This document shows, in pieces, positions 52,197 to 62,480 of a stretch of 64,000 nucleotides of DNA. The notes beneath the pieces were generated by a model. That model did no database searches. It saw nothing but the letters and a program-made list of their open reading frames with translations, and had not been told where the DNA came from. The first letter of the stretch is position 1. The number at the start of each line of letters is the position of its first letter. The stretch comes from Picochlorum sp. 'celeri' (Eukaryota > Chlorophyta > Trebouxiophyceae), in contig JAACMV010000015.1 of NCBI GenBank assembly GCA_010909725.1, positions 682,001-746,000 on the forward strand, written 5' to 3'. The translations under genes were made by a program, and so were the position numbers.

Positions 52197-53387
52197 ATGC
52201 AGTCACTGACGTGCGCTACTGCTGGTCCAAAGACCACGAATGTCACAGTAGCACCCTCCACACGACGATTCAACGTACTCTGCAAGGCAGCACAGGAGCT
52301 TGAGACGAATACAAACAAGAATGACGCATCTTCTCAGAAGGACCCGCTCCTTTTGAGGGCACTCAAAGGGGAGAAGGTGGAACGCCCACCCGTGTGGATG
52401 ATGCGTCAGGCCGGACGGTACATGAAGGTATACCAAGACATGTGCAAGGTTCATAAGACATTCAGAGAGAGATCTGAGAATGCTGATCTTGCGGTGGAGG
52501 TGTCATTGCAGCCATGGAGAGCGTTCCAGCCAGACGGAGTCATCTTGTTCTCAGACATCTTGACGCCAATCACAGGGATGAATATTCCTTTCGATATTGT
52601 TGCCGGTAAAGGTCCAGTCATCCACGATCCTATTAGAACTCAAAGTCAGGTGGATGCAGTGACTGACTTGATCCCAGATGACTGTGTTCCTTACGTCGGA
52701 GAAGCTCTGCGCAGATTGAGAGAAGAGGTGGGAGGAGGACAGTCCACTGTTCTTGGATTTGTTGGGGCACCATTCACATTGGCCACATACATTGTCGAGG
52801 GAGGAATGTCCAAGAATTACACTCACATCAAAGCATTGATGTTCAGCCAGCCAGACGTACTCCACGGTCTCTTGCAGAAGCTCGCAGATGCTGTAGTTAC
52901 CTACATCAAATACCAGGCGGACAATGGAGCACAGGCTGTCCAAATTTTCGATTCATGGGCTGCACAGCTGGCTCCAAAAGACTTTGACGTCTTTTCTGGT
53001 CCATACCTCAAGTATATCATCAAGGAAGCAAAGAAACAGTGCCCAGATCTTCCAATCATCCTCTACATCTCCAACAGTGGAGCATTGATTGAACGCATGG
53101 CAGAATGTGATCCTGATGTCCTTTCTTTGTGCCACACCGTGGATATGAGCGAAGGAATCAACAGAGCAGGAAAGCAATTCGCATATCAAGGAAATATGGA
53201 TGCCGGTATTCTGTTCGGTGACAAGGATACCATCACCAAGAAGGTCTTGGAGACTATCAAGACTGCGGAAGACGAGGGCGTCAGACACATCATGAACCTG
53301 GGACATGGTATCCAGTTAGGAACCCCAGAAGAAAATGTCGCCCACTTCTTCGAAGTTGCCAAGAGCGCCCGTTACAACAACAATTAA
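52197..53387 (+). CDS. UROD: Uroporphyrinogen III decarboxylase, plastid
   Basis: Converts uroporphyrinogen III to coproporphyrinogen III in the chlorophyll and heme pathway. Single exon, 396 residues. The transit peptide runs to about residue 45 (QSLTCATAGPKTTNVTVAPS, FNVLCKAAQ). Mature-enzyme motifs: RPPVWMMRQAGRYM with the substrate-binding Arg residues, FSDILTPITGMNIPFD with the catalytic Asp, GFVGAPFTLATYIVEGG, FDSWAAQLAP and NLGHGIQLGTPEENV. The ATG follows a TATA-like AT-rich tract. Codon bias is high. Convergent with the small basic protein gene at 50 bp. Confidence 0.96.
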   Translation: MQSLTCATAGPKTTNVTVAPSTRRFNVLCKAAQELETNTNKNDASSQKDPLLLRALKGEKVERPPVWMMRQAGRYMKVYQDMCKVHKTFRERSENADLAVEVSLQPWRAFQPDGVILFSDILTPITGMNIPFDIVAGKGPVIHDPIRTQSQVDAVTDLIPDDCVPYVGEALRRLREEVGGGQSTVLGFVGAPFTLATYIVEGGMSKNYTHIKALMFSQPDVLHGLLQKLADAVVTYIKYQADNGAQAVQIFDSWAAQLAPKDFDVFSGPYLKYIIKEAKKQCPDLPIILYISNSGALIERMAECDPDVLSLCHTVDMSEGINRAGKQFAYQGNMDAGILFGDKDTITKKVLETIKTAEDEGVRHIMNLGHGIQLGTPEENVAHFFEVAKSARYNNN

Positions 53388-53437
53388 TGAATTAATGAAT
53401 CAATCAGTATCAGTCTACTTACAATGTAAGCATTCAT

Positions 53438-53853
53438 TCATTTACTTGAAGCGCCCCAAGGCACCCCTCCCTTTTTACCCTTTCGCACATTCTTCGATCG
53501 ACTATCCACCGGAAGAGGTGCCTTTAAGACAGAAAGCTTCCCTCCCGCATTCTGAGCCACCCCCGCAAACGTTCCTTCATTCTGCCCATTGATAATCTTT
53601 GTAATCTTCTTCTCCTCTGCCATGGCCTTTCTCAGCCCAACCTTTTTCGGTGCCTTCTCCATTCTCCCTGTACCATTAAATCATGACAATGTTTATGAGT
53701 CATACCAATTCTTTATACTGTATACAGATATGATCCACGAATCCCACCTTTTCGGGTCACTTTGCCCACCCCATGCACACTGGCATTTTTCTTCTTCCCG
53801 CCAGCATTCCGCCCAACTACCTTTTTCTTATTCTTATTAAGATTCTTCTGCAT
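53438..53853 (-). CDS. Small highly basic protein, possibly nucleolar
   Basis: Exons 53853-53748 and 53667-53438, with an 80-bp intron (GTGGGA donor, GTACAG acceptor), give 111 residues. An upstream in-frame ATG at 53898 would add 15 residues. The protein is Lys/Gly-rich throughout (NKNKKKVVGRNAGGKKKN, RSKNVRKGKKGG), with a more ordered middle LRKAMAEEKKITKIINGQNE and FAGVAQNAGGKLSVLK. Such composition suits an RNA-binding or ribosome-biogenesis factor, but I cannot place it in a family. The splice join is supported by frame only. Confidence 0.65.
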
Positions 53854-54178
53854 ACTATTAACAATTAGAATGCGTCCTGAGGACCCAGGTTCAACCATTC
53901 CAGTCTTCTGTAATGAAGATTCACAGGGCGCTCGAATGATGCCCCTAGTAGGGGCTGCCTAGGGAATCCTAAAAGAACCACAACAAGGCCCCTGGGAGCA
54001 CAGATATAACATTATATTGATATATAATTAGTTAGAGTACTCATATAATGGTTACTGACGCAGTCGCAAGCAGAGAAACCGTTTTGCTCGGTTGATTCTT
54101 TGTTCATTTCCCCGGCATCGCCTGTTGTCTACCAGCAGGTGGGAAACACAGGGATAACAGGTATTATTGGTCGCTGCG

Positions 54179-57100
54179 ATGGATACTACCGGTGCAGAAC
54201 GTGGTGGGGATGGCACATCCGGAGGGGGTGGTGTGAGCGCGTCGAGTCGCAAGTTGATAGACGAGTGCAGGGCTGAATTGGGGACGTTGAGGGCATTGGT
54301 GAAGAGGACAATATCACACAAAGAAAAATCTCGCAAGCTGTTGGCTCAGGCGAGTGAGCTGGTGGTCAAGTTGGAGGATATCATGTATAGCACCTCACTC
54401 TCAGAGCAGGATAGAGATCATCTGATTCGTAAATTAGCTACGCGTGTGGTTGTAGCACTAGATGTAGCTCAGAATATAGTAGAGGCGTATGGGAATATGG
54501 GTTCGATGCAAAAGTTGAAGACCAAGTTGACATCTTCTGCTGATATTCAGGCCAAGTTTGATGAGTCCATGGGGACGATGAGAACTCTCATGGTTCAGGC
54601 AGAGCAAGCAGAGATTCATATGAGTAAAGGAGAATCCATGTTTTCGTCTCCTCCGATGTCGCCGCATGTGCTGTCTGGAGTTCAGGAGCCTGGTGTGGGC
54701 CAGGAGCCCAAAAGGAAATCGAGTGATACGATTCTGGATAATGGACAGCGTCAAACGTCGACGAGTGGCCTGGGTTTACCCCATCCTAGTGCGGGGAATT
54801 TAATGTCGCAGGAATACTCGGGATCGCAGTATAGGATGACTGATGGTGTGCCGCGGCGGTCAAAGACTGATGGGGTGACAGCCTTGGACAATGTCGATTT
54901 CCGTACTATTTGGACAGGATCTCGCCAGGAATTCTTTGTCGCAGCAAAAAGCGTAACATTTGACACGGACAGTAACGAAGATGCTTTCAATTCTACATTT
55001 CTCTGGATGTATTGTTCAAAATTTCTTGGGTCTGATAAATTGCGGGTGCTCAATTTGTCGTATGATTTGCATCAGACGGTTCAATTGGAAAAGAATGCTT
55101 CAGGAGTGACATCAATGCATTACGATACTCGTGGTGTGATGTGGACAGGACATAGAAATGGTTCTGTGACAGCATGGAATGTTCACTCACAAAAGCCATA
55201 TTGCAAGCCCATCAAGGCAAGTAGTGGCATGATCAAGGCCCTCACAAGTGACGAAAATGGAGCTGCATGGGTAGGATCGGATAAAGGTGATGTACGGCGT
55301 GTGCTGTTGAGAGAGCAGCTGACAGATGCAGGTGAAGTGCTAGGGTATGAATTGGTGTTGGCAGGAGCATTGAAGCATTCAGGGACAGGAACTCCAGATA
55401 TATCTGCATCTCATAAAGTGGATAGTAATGGTATGGTGATCAATTTTAGGGCCAAGGAAAAGGCGCACAATGGGCCTGTGTTTGCTATTTGTGCTGCCTC
55501 TGGGAGGGTGTGGACATCAGGAGGCAGTCCAGCATTTTTGTGCTTCAGGGAGTGGACACAGAGGGGCGAGTTTATGAATAAAAAGGATCTGAAAGTGACG
55601 GGAGCAGCGGTGAAGATGAAAATTGTCAGTCCTTTTGTGCTGGTGAAGACTCCCACCACAGCCCTGACAACTGCCTTGTCAGGAGGGACAGATACATCCA
55701 CTTCCAGTGTAGAAGTCCCACAGCAATACCAAATCGTAATGGGGTATGCAAACGGTACCGTGGGTGTGTGGGGTCCGGTGAATGGCGTTTTGTGTCAGAT
55801 CTTGCGTATCGGCCGTCAAGCCCCGCCTGTGACAGGCCTTGCAATCATTGATGAATTGGGATTGCTGTGCACATCACACCTGGATGGCAAACTTAGGGTA
55901 CGAGTTCCACCCAGAACGGTGGACAGGGATAGACTGTCTGTCATTCAGGCTGAAAAGACTGTATCTGCGGTGAATCTGAATGTTGTGGAAATCTCGACGT
56001 CAGACTCTGGAGAATCCTTGGTGGATGTGGTCGGGCATCCATCAGGCTTGTCGTATATCAACGCAAACGGTACTGTCAGGTTTGTCAGTAACGATACATT
56101 GGCAGAAATACTGTCACAGTCTGGAAACAAACTTTTGAGGGACATGGGCAACAAGTTGAGCGAATGTAGCCCAGAATGGGCATCCAAGACACCTAGCATG
56201 AGTGACCGTCCATCTGAGGATGATTTCACGAATGCTGCAATGAAATCAACCAGTTTATTCCCTCAAGATGCATTCCAATGGATGATTGACTACTCTGATT
56301 TGATGAAGACGCGAGTTATTGGTGAAGGTGCCTTTGGAAAAGTGTACCTTGGTAAATGGCATGAGACTGATGTTGCAATCAAAGCACTGACATCATTGGG
56401 CGCCCTCGGTATTGCTGCTGGGCAAGTTGCATCCTATGCAACAGAAGCAGATGTTAAAGACGCGTTAAAGACTTTGGAGCGCGAAGTAGGGCTGATGGTG
56501 AACATGAGACATCCCAATGTCATCCTCTTCATGGGGGTGTGTCCTGATCCTCCATGTGTCGTGACTGAATATTGTGCCAAGGGGTCCTTGTATGATGTCC
56601 TCATCGAAGCAAAAGAGAATTCAGCGATTGCAAATTCCTTGACGTGGCATAGACGAGTAGGCATGATGATGGATGCAGCCAAAGGCATGCTGTACCTACA
56701 CTCACACAAGCCAACCATCATTCACAGGGATTTAAAGTCTCCGAACCTGTTGGTTGACGGAAACTGGACGGTAAAAGTAACGGATTTCAATCTGAGTAGA
56801 TTATCAGACGTCGCCACCCAGCCAGGAGTGGCATCTTCTGTGGTTGCAAATAATCCTCGGTGGCATGCTCCAGAAATCATCCGTGATGCTCTCTTCTCGA
56901 AATCTGGAGATGTGTATGCCTTTGGATTAATCATGTGGGAAATGATATCGTGGGCTCTACCATTTGATGGGATGAGTTCCTTCCAGATGATACTCTTCAT
57001 TGGAGATAAGGGAGGTAGACCACCAATCCCATCCCCAGGCGAGCAGGATCAAATCAGAGGTGGCTCATTCCCTGGATATGAGGCTTATGTCGAGCTCATG

Positions 57101-57538
57101 CAGCGTTGCTGGGATCAAAACCCTGAGAAAAGACCTCTATTCCCAGAAATTATTGCGCGTCTCAGGGAAATCTTGTCAACATTCCCTGATGATGGCTGCT
57201 ACCATGCTCAAATGACGGACACATCACAAGAAGCAAGCTCATCTGTGGAGGAAATACCCAAAGAGCCCAGTGCGCACACCACATCAGCTCGAGCGCTCCC
57301 TGCGCTGAGCCCATTTGACATGGCAAATGGACAGACAGCTACAGCAGCTCGCCCAGCAAACAGCCCCTTTGATGCTCCATCAAACCCACAACAGCCCATC
57401 TCAAGCCCATTTGATGCCCCCTCATCTGCTCAAGACAATGTTAGGCCAGATACACGGGGGTCCTCTGGACGTCAGGCAGTAATTGACAGCGTGTCTGAGA
57501 CAAAGACCGGAAAGATGAATGACACGGATGAATACTGA
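54179..57538 (+). CDS. Raf-like (TKL) kinase with N-terminal helical and propeller-like regions
   Basis: Single exon, 1119 residues from the ATG at 54179. Residues about 20-150 are helical (SRKLIDECRAELGTLRALVK, EQDRDHLIRKLATRVVVALD). Residues about 230-650 look like a beta-propeller with WD-type turns: GVTSMHYDTRGVMWTGHRNG, VTAWNVHSQKP, IKALTSDENGAAWVGSDKGD, KAHNGPVFAICAASGRVWTS. The kinase domain (about 705-1000) has GEGAFGKVYLG, HRDLKSPNLLV, and DFN (VTDFNLSRL) instead of DFG, as in some plant Raf-like kinases, with the APE-like HAPEI. The tail has three SPFD motifs. It is likely a MAP3K-type signalling kinase with its own scaffold. Confidence 0.85.
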   Translation: MDTTGAERGGDGTSGGGGVSASSRKLIDECRAELGTLRALVKRTISHKEKSRKLLAQASELVVKLEDIMYSTSLSEQDRDHLIRKLATRVVVALDVAQNIVEAYGNMGSMQKLKTKLTSSADIQAKFDESMGTMRTLMVQAEQAEIHMSKGESMFSSPPMSPHVLSGVQEPGVGQEPKRKSSDTILDNGQRQTSTSGLGLPHPSAGNLMSQEYSGSQYRMTDGVPRRSKTDGVTALDNVDFRTIWTGSRQEFFVAAKSVTFDTDSNEDAFNSTFLWMYCSKFLGSDKLRVLNLSYDLHQTVQLEKNASGVTSMHYDTRGVMWTGHRNGSVTAWNVHSQKPYCKPIKASSGMIKALTSDENGAAWVGSDKGDVRRVLLREQLTDAGEVLGYELVLAGALKHSGTGTPDISASHKVDSNGMVINFRAKEKAHNGPVFAICAASGRVWTSGGSPAFLCFREWTQRGEFMNKKDLKVTGAAVKMKIVSPFVLVKTPTTALTTALSGGTDTSTSSVEVPQQYQIVMGYANGTVGVWGPVNGVLCQILRIGRQAPPVTGLAIIDELGLLCTSHLDGKLRVRVPPRTVDRDRLSVIQAEKTVSAVNLNVVEISTSDSGESLVDVVGHPSGLSYINANGTVRFVSNDTLAEILSQSGNKLLRDMGNKLSECSPEWASKTPSMSDRPSEDDFTNAAMKSTSLFPQDAFQWMIDYSDLMKTRVIGEGAFGKVYLGKWHETDVAIKALTSLGALGIAAGQVASYATEADVKDALKTLEREVGLMVNMRHPNVILFMGVCPDPPCVVTEYCAKGSLYDVLIEAKENSAIANSLTWHRRVGMMMDAAKGMLYLHSHKPTIIHRDLKSPNLLVDGNWTVKVTDFNLSRLSDVATQPGVASSVVANNPRWHAPEIIRDALFSKSGDVYAFGLIMWEMISWALPFDGMSSFQMILFIGDKGGRPPIPSPGEQDQIRGGSFPGYEAYVELMQRCWDQNPEKRPLFPEIIARLREILSTFPDDGCYHAQMTDTSQEASSSVEEIPKEPSAHTTSARALPALSPFDMANGQTATAARPANSPFDAPSNPQQPISSPFDAPSSAQDNVRPDTRGSSGRQAVIDSVSETKTGKMNDTDEY

Positions 57539-57858
57539 ACTCATGTAAGAAAATGCATTGCAAAAAAATCTCCCCTCACCCTCGGTCACACGTACCCTTT
57601 GATAGGAAGATCTCTATCCATCAACAGAATGAGACCACCCCCCTGGATGCACATGGGGCGGCTCCACCCGCCTGCCTCGCCCTCTTTTAGGCTTAACTAT
57701 TGCCTTGACCAAGCGTACTGAAAAACACTTCAAGTAAAACAGGTGCGTTTTAAGGGAAGAAATGAAGCAAGACGAGCCGCTTTTGATGTGATTGCGCGTC
57801 GGCTGATAATTAGAGACATGAATTCACCGTTTTGTTCGTATGTAGATATCCTCTCACC
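57539..57858. other. Spacer between Raf-like kinase and eIF4A
   Basis: 320 bp. The first part is the kinase 3' region; the rest must hold the eIF4A promoter and 5' UTR. A C-rich patch (57615-57690, CACCCCCCTGG and GCTCCACCCGCC) is notable. No gene or clear inverted repeat is seen. Confidence 0.3.
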
Positions 57859-59379
57859 ATGGCTGGGGAACAAAATGCGTATGATGCTCGTGCCTTCGAC
57901 CAGAAGATGCAGGAAGTGTACGTTCTATTGTCTATGTTGAGAAACTGGTGAAAAGAGTGGGCGGGATTGGTGGCTGCTCCTGAAGCACGACCACTGAAAT
58001 AGATCATATGGCGGTGTATCAGGGTGATTCTGATTGATAGTAATTTATTAAAAATATTTGTGTTGGCGGAAAGGGTGTTTATTGAGTATGGTGCTGGTGA
58101 ACGACCTGTGCTGACGTAACGGCGTCTTGAATGCAGAATGTCCGAAGGTAACGAATTTTACACTGAATGGACTGAAAGCTACGACTCTTTTGATCAAATG
58201 AATTTGCATGAGAATCTCTTGAGAGGAATTTATGCATATGGTGCGTACGCGTTGGGTTGCTGATTGATTGAGGAGTCTTGTCTTCTGACCGAGTGTCTCT
58301 ACATGTATATAGGTTTTGAGAAGCCATCTGCTATTCAGCAGAAAGGGATTGTTCCATTTGGAAAAGGGCTGGATGTGATCCAGCAGGCCCAGTCTGGTAC
58401 AGGAAAGACTGCCACCTTCTGTACTGGAATCTTGCAGAATTTGGATTTCAACCTCCCAGAGTGCCAGGCTCTTGTTTTGGCCCCAACTCGTGAGTTGGCA
58501 CAGCAGATTGAAAAGGTGATGAGAGCTCTTGGCGATTATTTGAACGTCAAGTGCCACGCCTGCGTTGGAGGAACCTCTGTGAGAGAGGATCTTCGCACCC
58601 TGCAGTCAGGGGTGCATGTTGTGGTTGGAACACCAGGACGTGTGTACGATATGCTTCGTCGCCGTGCTCTTCGCGCTGATGCTATCAAGATGTTTGTTCT
58701 TGATGAGGCTGATGAGATGTTGAGCAGAGGTTTCAAGGACCAGATTTATGATATTTTCCAGCTCCTTCCACCAAAGATCCAGGTAGGAGTCTTCTCCGCT
58801 ACCCTCCCACCAGAGGCTTTGGAGATTACTCGCAAGTTTATGAACAAGCCAGTGAGAATTCTCGTCAAGAGAGATGAACTCACCCTTGAAGGTATTAAGC
58901 AGTTCTATGTCAATGTGGAGAAGGAGGAATGGAAACTAGACACCCTCTGTGATTTGTATGAGACCCTTGCAATCACACAGAGTGTGATTTTCGCCAACAC
59001 CCGCCGTAAGGTGGACTGGTTGACAGATAGAATGAGAGAGCGTGATCACACCGTCTCTGCCACCCACGGAGACATGGACCAGAACACTCGTGACGTCATC
59101 ATGAGAGAGTTCAGATCCGGTTCCTCTCGTGTGCTCATCACGACAGATCTTTTGGCTCGTGGTATTGATGTGCAGCAGGTATCCCTGGTCATCAACTACG
59201 ACTTGCCAAACAACCCAGAGAACTACCTCCATCGTATCGGTCGTTCCGGACGTTTCGGACGCAAGGGTGTGTCCATCAACTTTGTCACACAGGATGATGA
59301 GCGTTTGTTGCAGGATATTCAAAAATTCTACAATACGGTCATCGAGGAACTTCCAGAAGACATTGCTGACCTTGTATAG
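57859..59379 (+). CDS. TIF4A: Translation initiation factor eIF4A (DEAD-box RNA helicase)
   Basis: Helicase that unwinds mRNA leaders in the eIF4F complex. Three exons: 57859-57917, 58137-58240 and 58313-59379; introns of 219 and 72 bp; 409 residues. Motifs: the Q-motif region [41 protein letters not shown] in [28 protein letters not shown] and [33 protein letters not shown] before the core and the absence of extensions point to eIF4A rather than eIF4A-III, though that is not fully excluded. Strong codon bias and a long first intron suit a highly expressed gene. Confidence 0.95.
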
Positions 59380-59484
59380 ACATTGATTCATTTTTTTAAA
59401 GATAGTTTCTTCGCCCTGATGCATGTATCCACATCTCAAGTTGTAACAGAACAACAACAACGCCATTTACTATTTTACATGTAT

Positions 59485-59790
59485 TCATTCGCGACGCAGT
59501 GATGACAGCAGCTCTCGAAATTCCTCCAAACGCTGACTAGACCACAACTCAAACACACTGCTTTCCCTCTGCATATATTCCGGCAACTCTTGACTCGGCA
59601 CATTTGGCAACTCAAAGATGCTCCTATCTATCCTATCTCTCAAAGATTCAATGGATCCTTCTAATGTACGCAGAAAACTCACGATATCCTCCTTCTTCAC
59701 ACGTGAAGACGAAGAACAGGACCCTGCTTCTGTTCTATTTACCGCATGTGGTACCACGCAGGGAGCGTTTGACATGTTATCTCCATTCAT
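59485..59790 (-). CDS. Hypothetical helical protein
   Basis: Single exon; the ATG at 59790 gives 101 residues and follows an in-frame stop at 59854-59856 with no earlier ATG. The first 35 residues are Ser/Cys-rich (GSCSSSSR); the rest is probably helical: VKKEDIVSFLRTLEGSIESL, RDRIDRSIFELPNVPSQELP and QRLEEFRELLSSLRRE. A TATATA lies about 10 bp before the ATG, which is too close for a TATA box unless ATG 59775 is used. I do not recognise a family. Divergent from Tim13. Confidence 0.55.
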   Translation of the reverse strand: MNGDNMSNAPCVVPHAVNRTEAGSCSSSSRVKKEDIVSFLRTLEGSIESLRDRIDRSIFELPNVPSQELPEYMQRESSVFELWSSQRLEEFRELLSSLRRE

Positions 59791-60141
59791 ATGTGTATAT
59801 AGGTATTCTGATCCTGCTTCTGTGTCAGGGACCGTTGACACGTGGTGACTCAACTACCACTGTCTCTTCTGACTCGGTATTTCCCCCTATTTTGATGCAC
59901 AACGTAGTTGTTACGAGTTATATACAGTAGAATATGATTGCATTGGTCTGATTTCTTTGTCTTTTCTGGTTTCTAAGGCTGCTTTTTGGTCACAAGTTTC
60001 GTAATTCGATAGACTGTCGAATTACTTTGGCCCATATGGGCTCTCGCAACACAAACGCCTATCATCAATCAATCAACAGTCTGTGATCAGTCCGAACACA
60101 TAGATTATTTATTTACTACTATAGATCAGAAAATAAACACC
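59791..60141. other. Divergent spacer upstream of TIM13
   Basis: 351 bp between the hypothetical gene and TIM13. CGTAATTCGATAG (60000-60012) and the complement CTGTCGAATTACT just after it (60015-60027) form an inverted repeat with AGTAATTCGA-type arms: TAATTCGA (60002-60009) and TCGAATTA (60018-60025) around an 8-nt loop. It lies 117-140 bp before the TIM13 ATG. No gene is seen. Confidence 0.35.
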
Positions 60142-60378
60142 ATGGATGCTTCAAAAGAATCGCAGGTAATGCAGCAAATTCAGAGTGAAATGAATGCTGC
60201 CTTTGTGCAAGAATTTTATCAGAATGTGAGGGATAAATGTTTCAAAGCATGTATTACAAAACCAGGAGCTAGTTTATCAAACAGTGAGCAACAGTGCTTG
60301 GCGAAATGTTGCGATAGATATCAGGAAGCGACTGAAATTGTCACAAAAGCAACTTTAGAAATGTCTGGCATACAGTAA
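60142..60378 (+). CDS. TIM13: Mitochondrial small Tim chaperone Tim13
   Basis: Intermembrane-space chaperone that guides membrane-protein precursors. Single exon, 78 residues. Twin CX3C motifs are complete: CFKAC and CLAKC, separated by 15 residues, as required for Mia40 oxidation and hexamer assembly. FVQEFYQNVRDKCFKACITK and the Tyr/Gln after the second motif match Tim13. The stop lies 20 bp from the convergent RsmG stop. Confidence 0.93.
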   Translation: MDASKESQVMQQIQSEMNAAFVQEFYQNVRDKCFKACITKPGASLSNSEQQCLAKCCDRYQEATEIVTKATLEMSGIQ

Positions 60379-60398
60379 TTATTACCGTATATATGTTG

Positions 60399-61455
60399 TT
60401 ACAAGGGTTTTTTCTTTGGAACACCTGGTTTTCTAGGATATTTATCTATAGTTTCCTGCGTTTTCTTCACGATGACGACCGTTCGCTTTGTCTGAGAAGA
60501 ATCACCCTGTGTGACAGAGGACTCTACACGCTGAACGTCCAAGGACTCTACGCAGCCTCCTAGCGTTTCGATGGCAGCTAACGCGTCCTGAATTTCTTTA
60601 TCTGGGGATGCACCTTTTGGAGCAATCCAATATCCTCCGACGCGGACGAATGGGAGGCAGAGTTCACCCAGAACACGGAGCTCTGCGACTGCCCGAGCAG
60701 TCACAATAGAATAGGCTTCTCTGTGTTGAGGGTCACGCCCGGCATCCTCAGCCCGAGACCATACTATATCTACATTATCTAAACCCATTGCGTCCGCAGC
60801 TGCAGTGTTGAATGTGCATCGTTTGTTTAGAGAATCAAGTAGCGTCACATTCCACTCTGGCCTGACTGTTGCAATGACAAGACCTGGCAATCCAGCACCA
60901 GACCCTACATCCAACACTCGAGGATCCTGTGTATCGGTATTGTGCATGCATTCATCCAAGCTGGGCAGCAATGAGAGACTGTCATTAATGTGCCGCTCAA
61001 TTGCCTCGCCTCTATCAGTGATACCTGCATGTAGCACCCATATCATGAATCATCGCCATCCCTCTTGACCGGTTTGTGGATCCATTATCGCCATGCATTG
61101 GGGTCATCCACATACCAGTCAGATTCATTCTCGTGTTCCAGTCCAAAAGCAAGTCAAGGTATCCATCAATCTTGTTCCTTTCGAGAGCTGTCAACGTCTC
61201 ATACGTCGGTGGATGTGCATGCACTTTTGAGGATACTAATCGTCTTCTTGGTATGACGTGATTCATCCATCCCAATGGGAGAGCAGAAGGATGAGAACAA
61301 CAAGACGAAGCACTCTTGCTGCATGTCATGCCAATTCGTCTCACGACTCCCCCGTACATTCTACTCCCCTGTCCATGTGTCGGATTATTATTACTATTTT
61401 TTTTTCTGACCGCATCCATTGCATCCACACAGATAGCGATGATGTCGATCTTCAT
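60399..61455 (-). CDS. RSMG: 16S rRNA m7G methyltransferase RsmG (GidB), organellar
   Basis: SAM-dependent methyltransferase for small-subunit rRNA, of bacterial origin and probably plastid (or mitochondrial) here. Exons 61455-61116 and 61024-60399, with a 91-bp intron (GTATGT donor), give 321 residues. The splice join restores WNTRMNLTGITDRGEAIERH followed by INDSL. The SAM site is VLDVGSGAGLPGLVIA; VTARAVAELRVLGELCLP is the family block. The N-terminal 95 residues form a transit-like leader; a second ATG at 61359 (MYGGVVRRIG) is a good alternative start. It begins 53 bp after the Imp1 stop on the same strand. Confidence 0.92.
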
Positions 61456-61508
61456 CTGTGTCTCTCTCTCTTTTTTTTTGGCAGATTGACATGTCGACTC
61501 GGGTCATG

Positions 61509-62249
61509 TCAAACCCATTTCGGGTCAGGATACAATCGACAAACGACGCGGCCTTTCAGAGTGGCATACGGCACTGGCCCATAATGGCGAGAATCCGTCG
61601 AGTTCATTGTATTATCACCCTGCAACCACACATGCCCAGGTGGGATCACAACACAATCATCATCCTCCCCATACACCCAGGATTGTCCCCCATTCACACG
61701 ACCACGATTCTCCGTCACATCATATCTATTTGAACTGCTACATATTCGATCGCCAGGAAGACCGAGAACACGTTTACAGACAACCTGTCTTGGATTTTGG
61801 ACACTCTTGGCAATCACAACATCACCCACTTCAATAGTCTGCCTCGCCACTGATATATGTTCTACGAATGCCACATCACCTTTTGGATTGAATGTAGGCA
61901 TCATGCTCGGTCCTACACAGACTGTCAGCTCGCACACATGCTCCCTAAAGAGATATGCAGCTGCCAGAGACTGAATGAAAAATGTGAGTCTGTGAACAAG
62001 GGATCCGTGATGTGCATCCTTGTCGCTGCCACTGTTTTTACCACTGCTATATGCTAATGATGGCTGTAGGAATAGGTGCCTGGCACTTCCGATTGAATCG
62101 CGTAGACCCAGTGGAGTGCAGTGGAAAGTTTTTTCAACAAACTGCCTCGTCGCGAGGGAGGCGATCTTGGTTCCCTTCGCCCTCATCACCACACACTTAG
62201 TATGGTGATGATGTATATATTCGATGTATAGATGCTCCGTGGCAGCCAT
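61509..62249 (-). CDS. IMP1: Mitochondrial inner-membrane protease subunit 1 (S26 signal peptidase)
   Basis: Serine/lysine protease that matures proteins in the intermembrane space. Single exon, 246 residues. Catalytic Ser is in VGPSMMPTFN and Lys in VCKRVLGLPGDR; the C-terminal signature is HVWLQGDNTMNSTDSRHYG. A hydrophobic region FFIQSLAAAYLFREHVCELT precedes the active site and serves as the membrane anchor. ATG 62186 (MRAKGTKIASL) would remove 21 His-rich residues and leave a better targeting peptide, so the true start may be there. A plastid signal peptidase is less likely given the length and the NSTDSR block. Confidence 0.85.
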   Translation of the reverse strand: MAATEHLYIEYIHHHHTKCVVMRAKGTKIASLATRQFVEKTFHCTPLGLRDSIGSARHLFLQPSLAYSSGKNSGSDKDAHHGSLVHRLTFFIQSLAAAYLFREHVCELTVCVGPSMMPTFNPKGDVAFVEHISVARQTIEVGDVVIAKSVQNPRQVVCKRVLGLPGDRICSSSNRYDVTENRGRVNGGQSWVYGEDDDCVVIPPGHVWLQGDNTMNSTDSRHYGPVPYATLKGRVVCRLYPDPKWV

Positions 62250-62480
62250 GAGTTTCTGTCTCTATATGGAGGTTCCCAATCCCATGTCCTGTTTTCTTCC
62301 GTAAAAAGCATTGAAAAATGATTTTGTGTCCATGACAATGCACGCTTGTATCAGCCAAACTCGTCAGATATAATACTTGTAACAACTACAATTGGCATAT
62401 CACACAGAGCAAAGGACGTAGCAAGCAACATTGAACATTCTTGCATGTGTGCATGTCCATGACATATTGTTCTTGACGAC

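Noticed and set aside
61458..61495. Pyrimidine tract and CAG resembling a + strand splice acceptor
   Set aside because: No + strand gene follows; Imp1 and RsmG are both on the minus strand. It is more likely part of the RsmG promoter.
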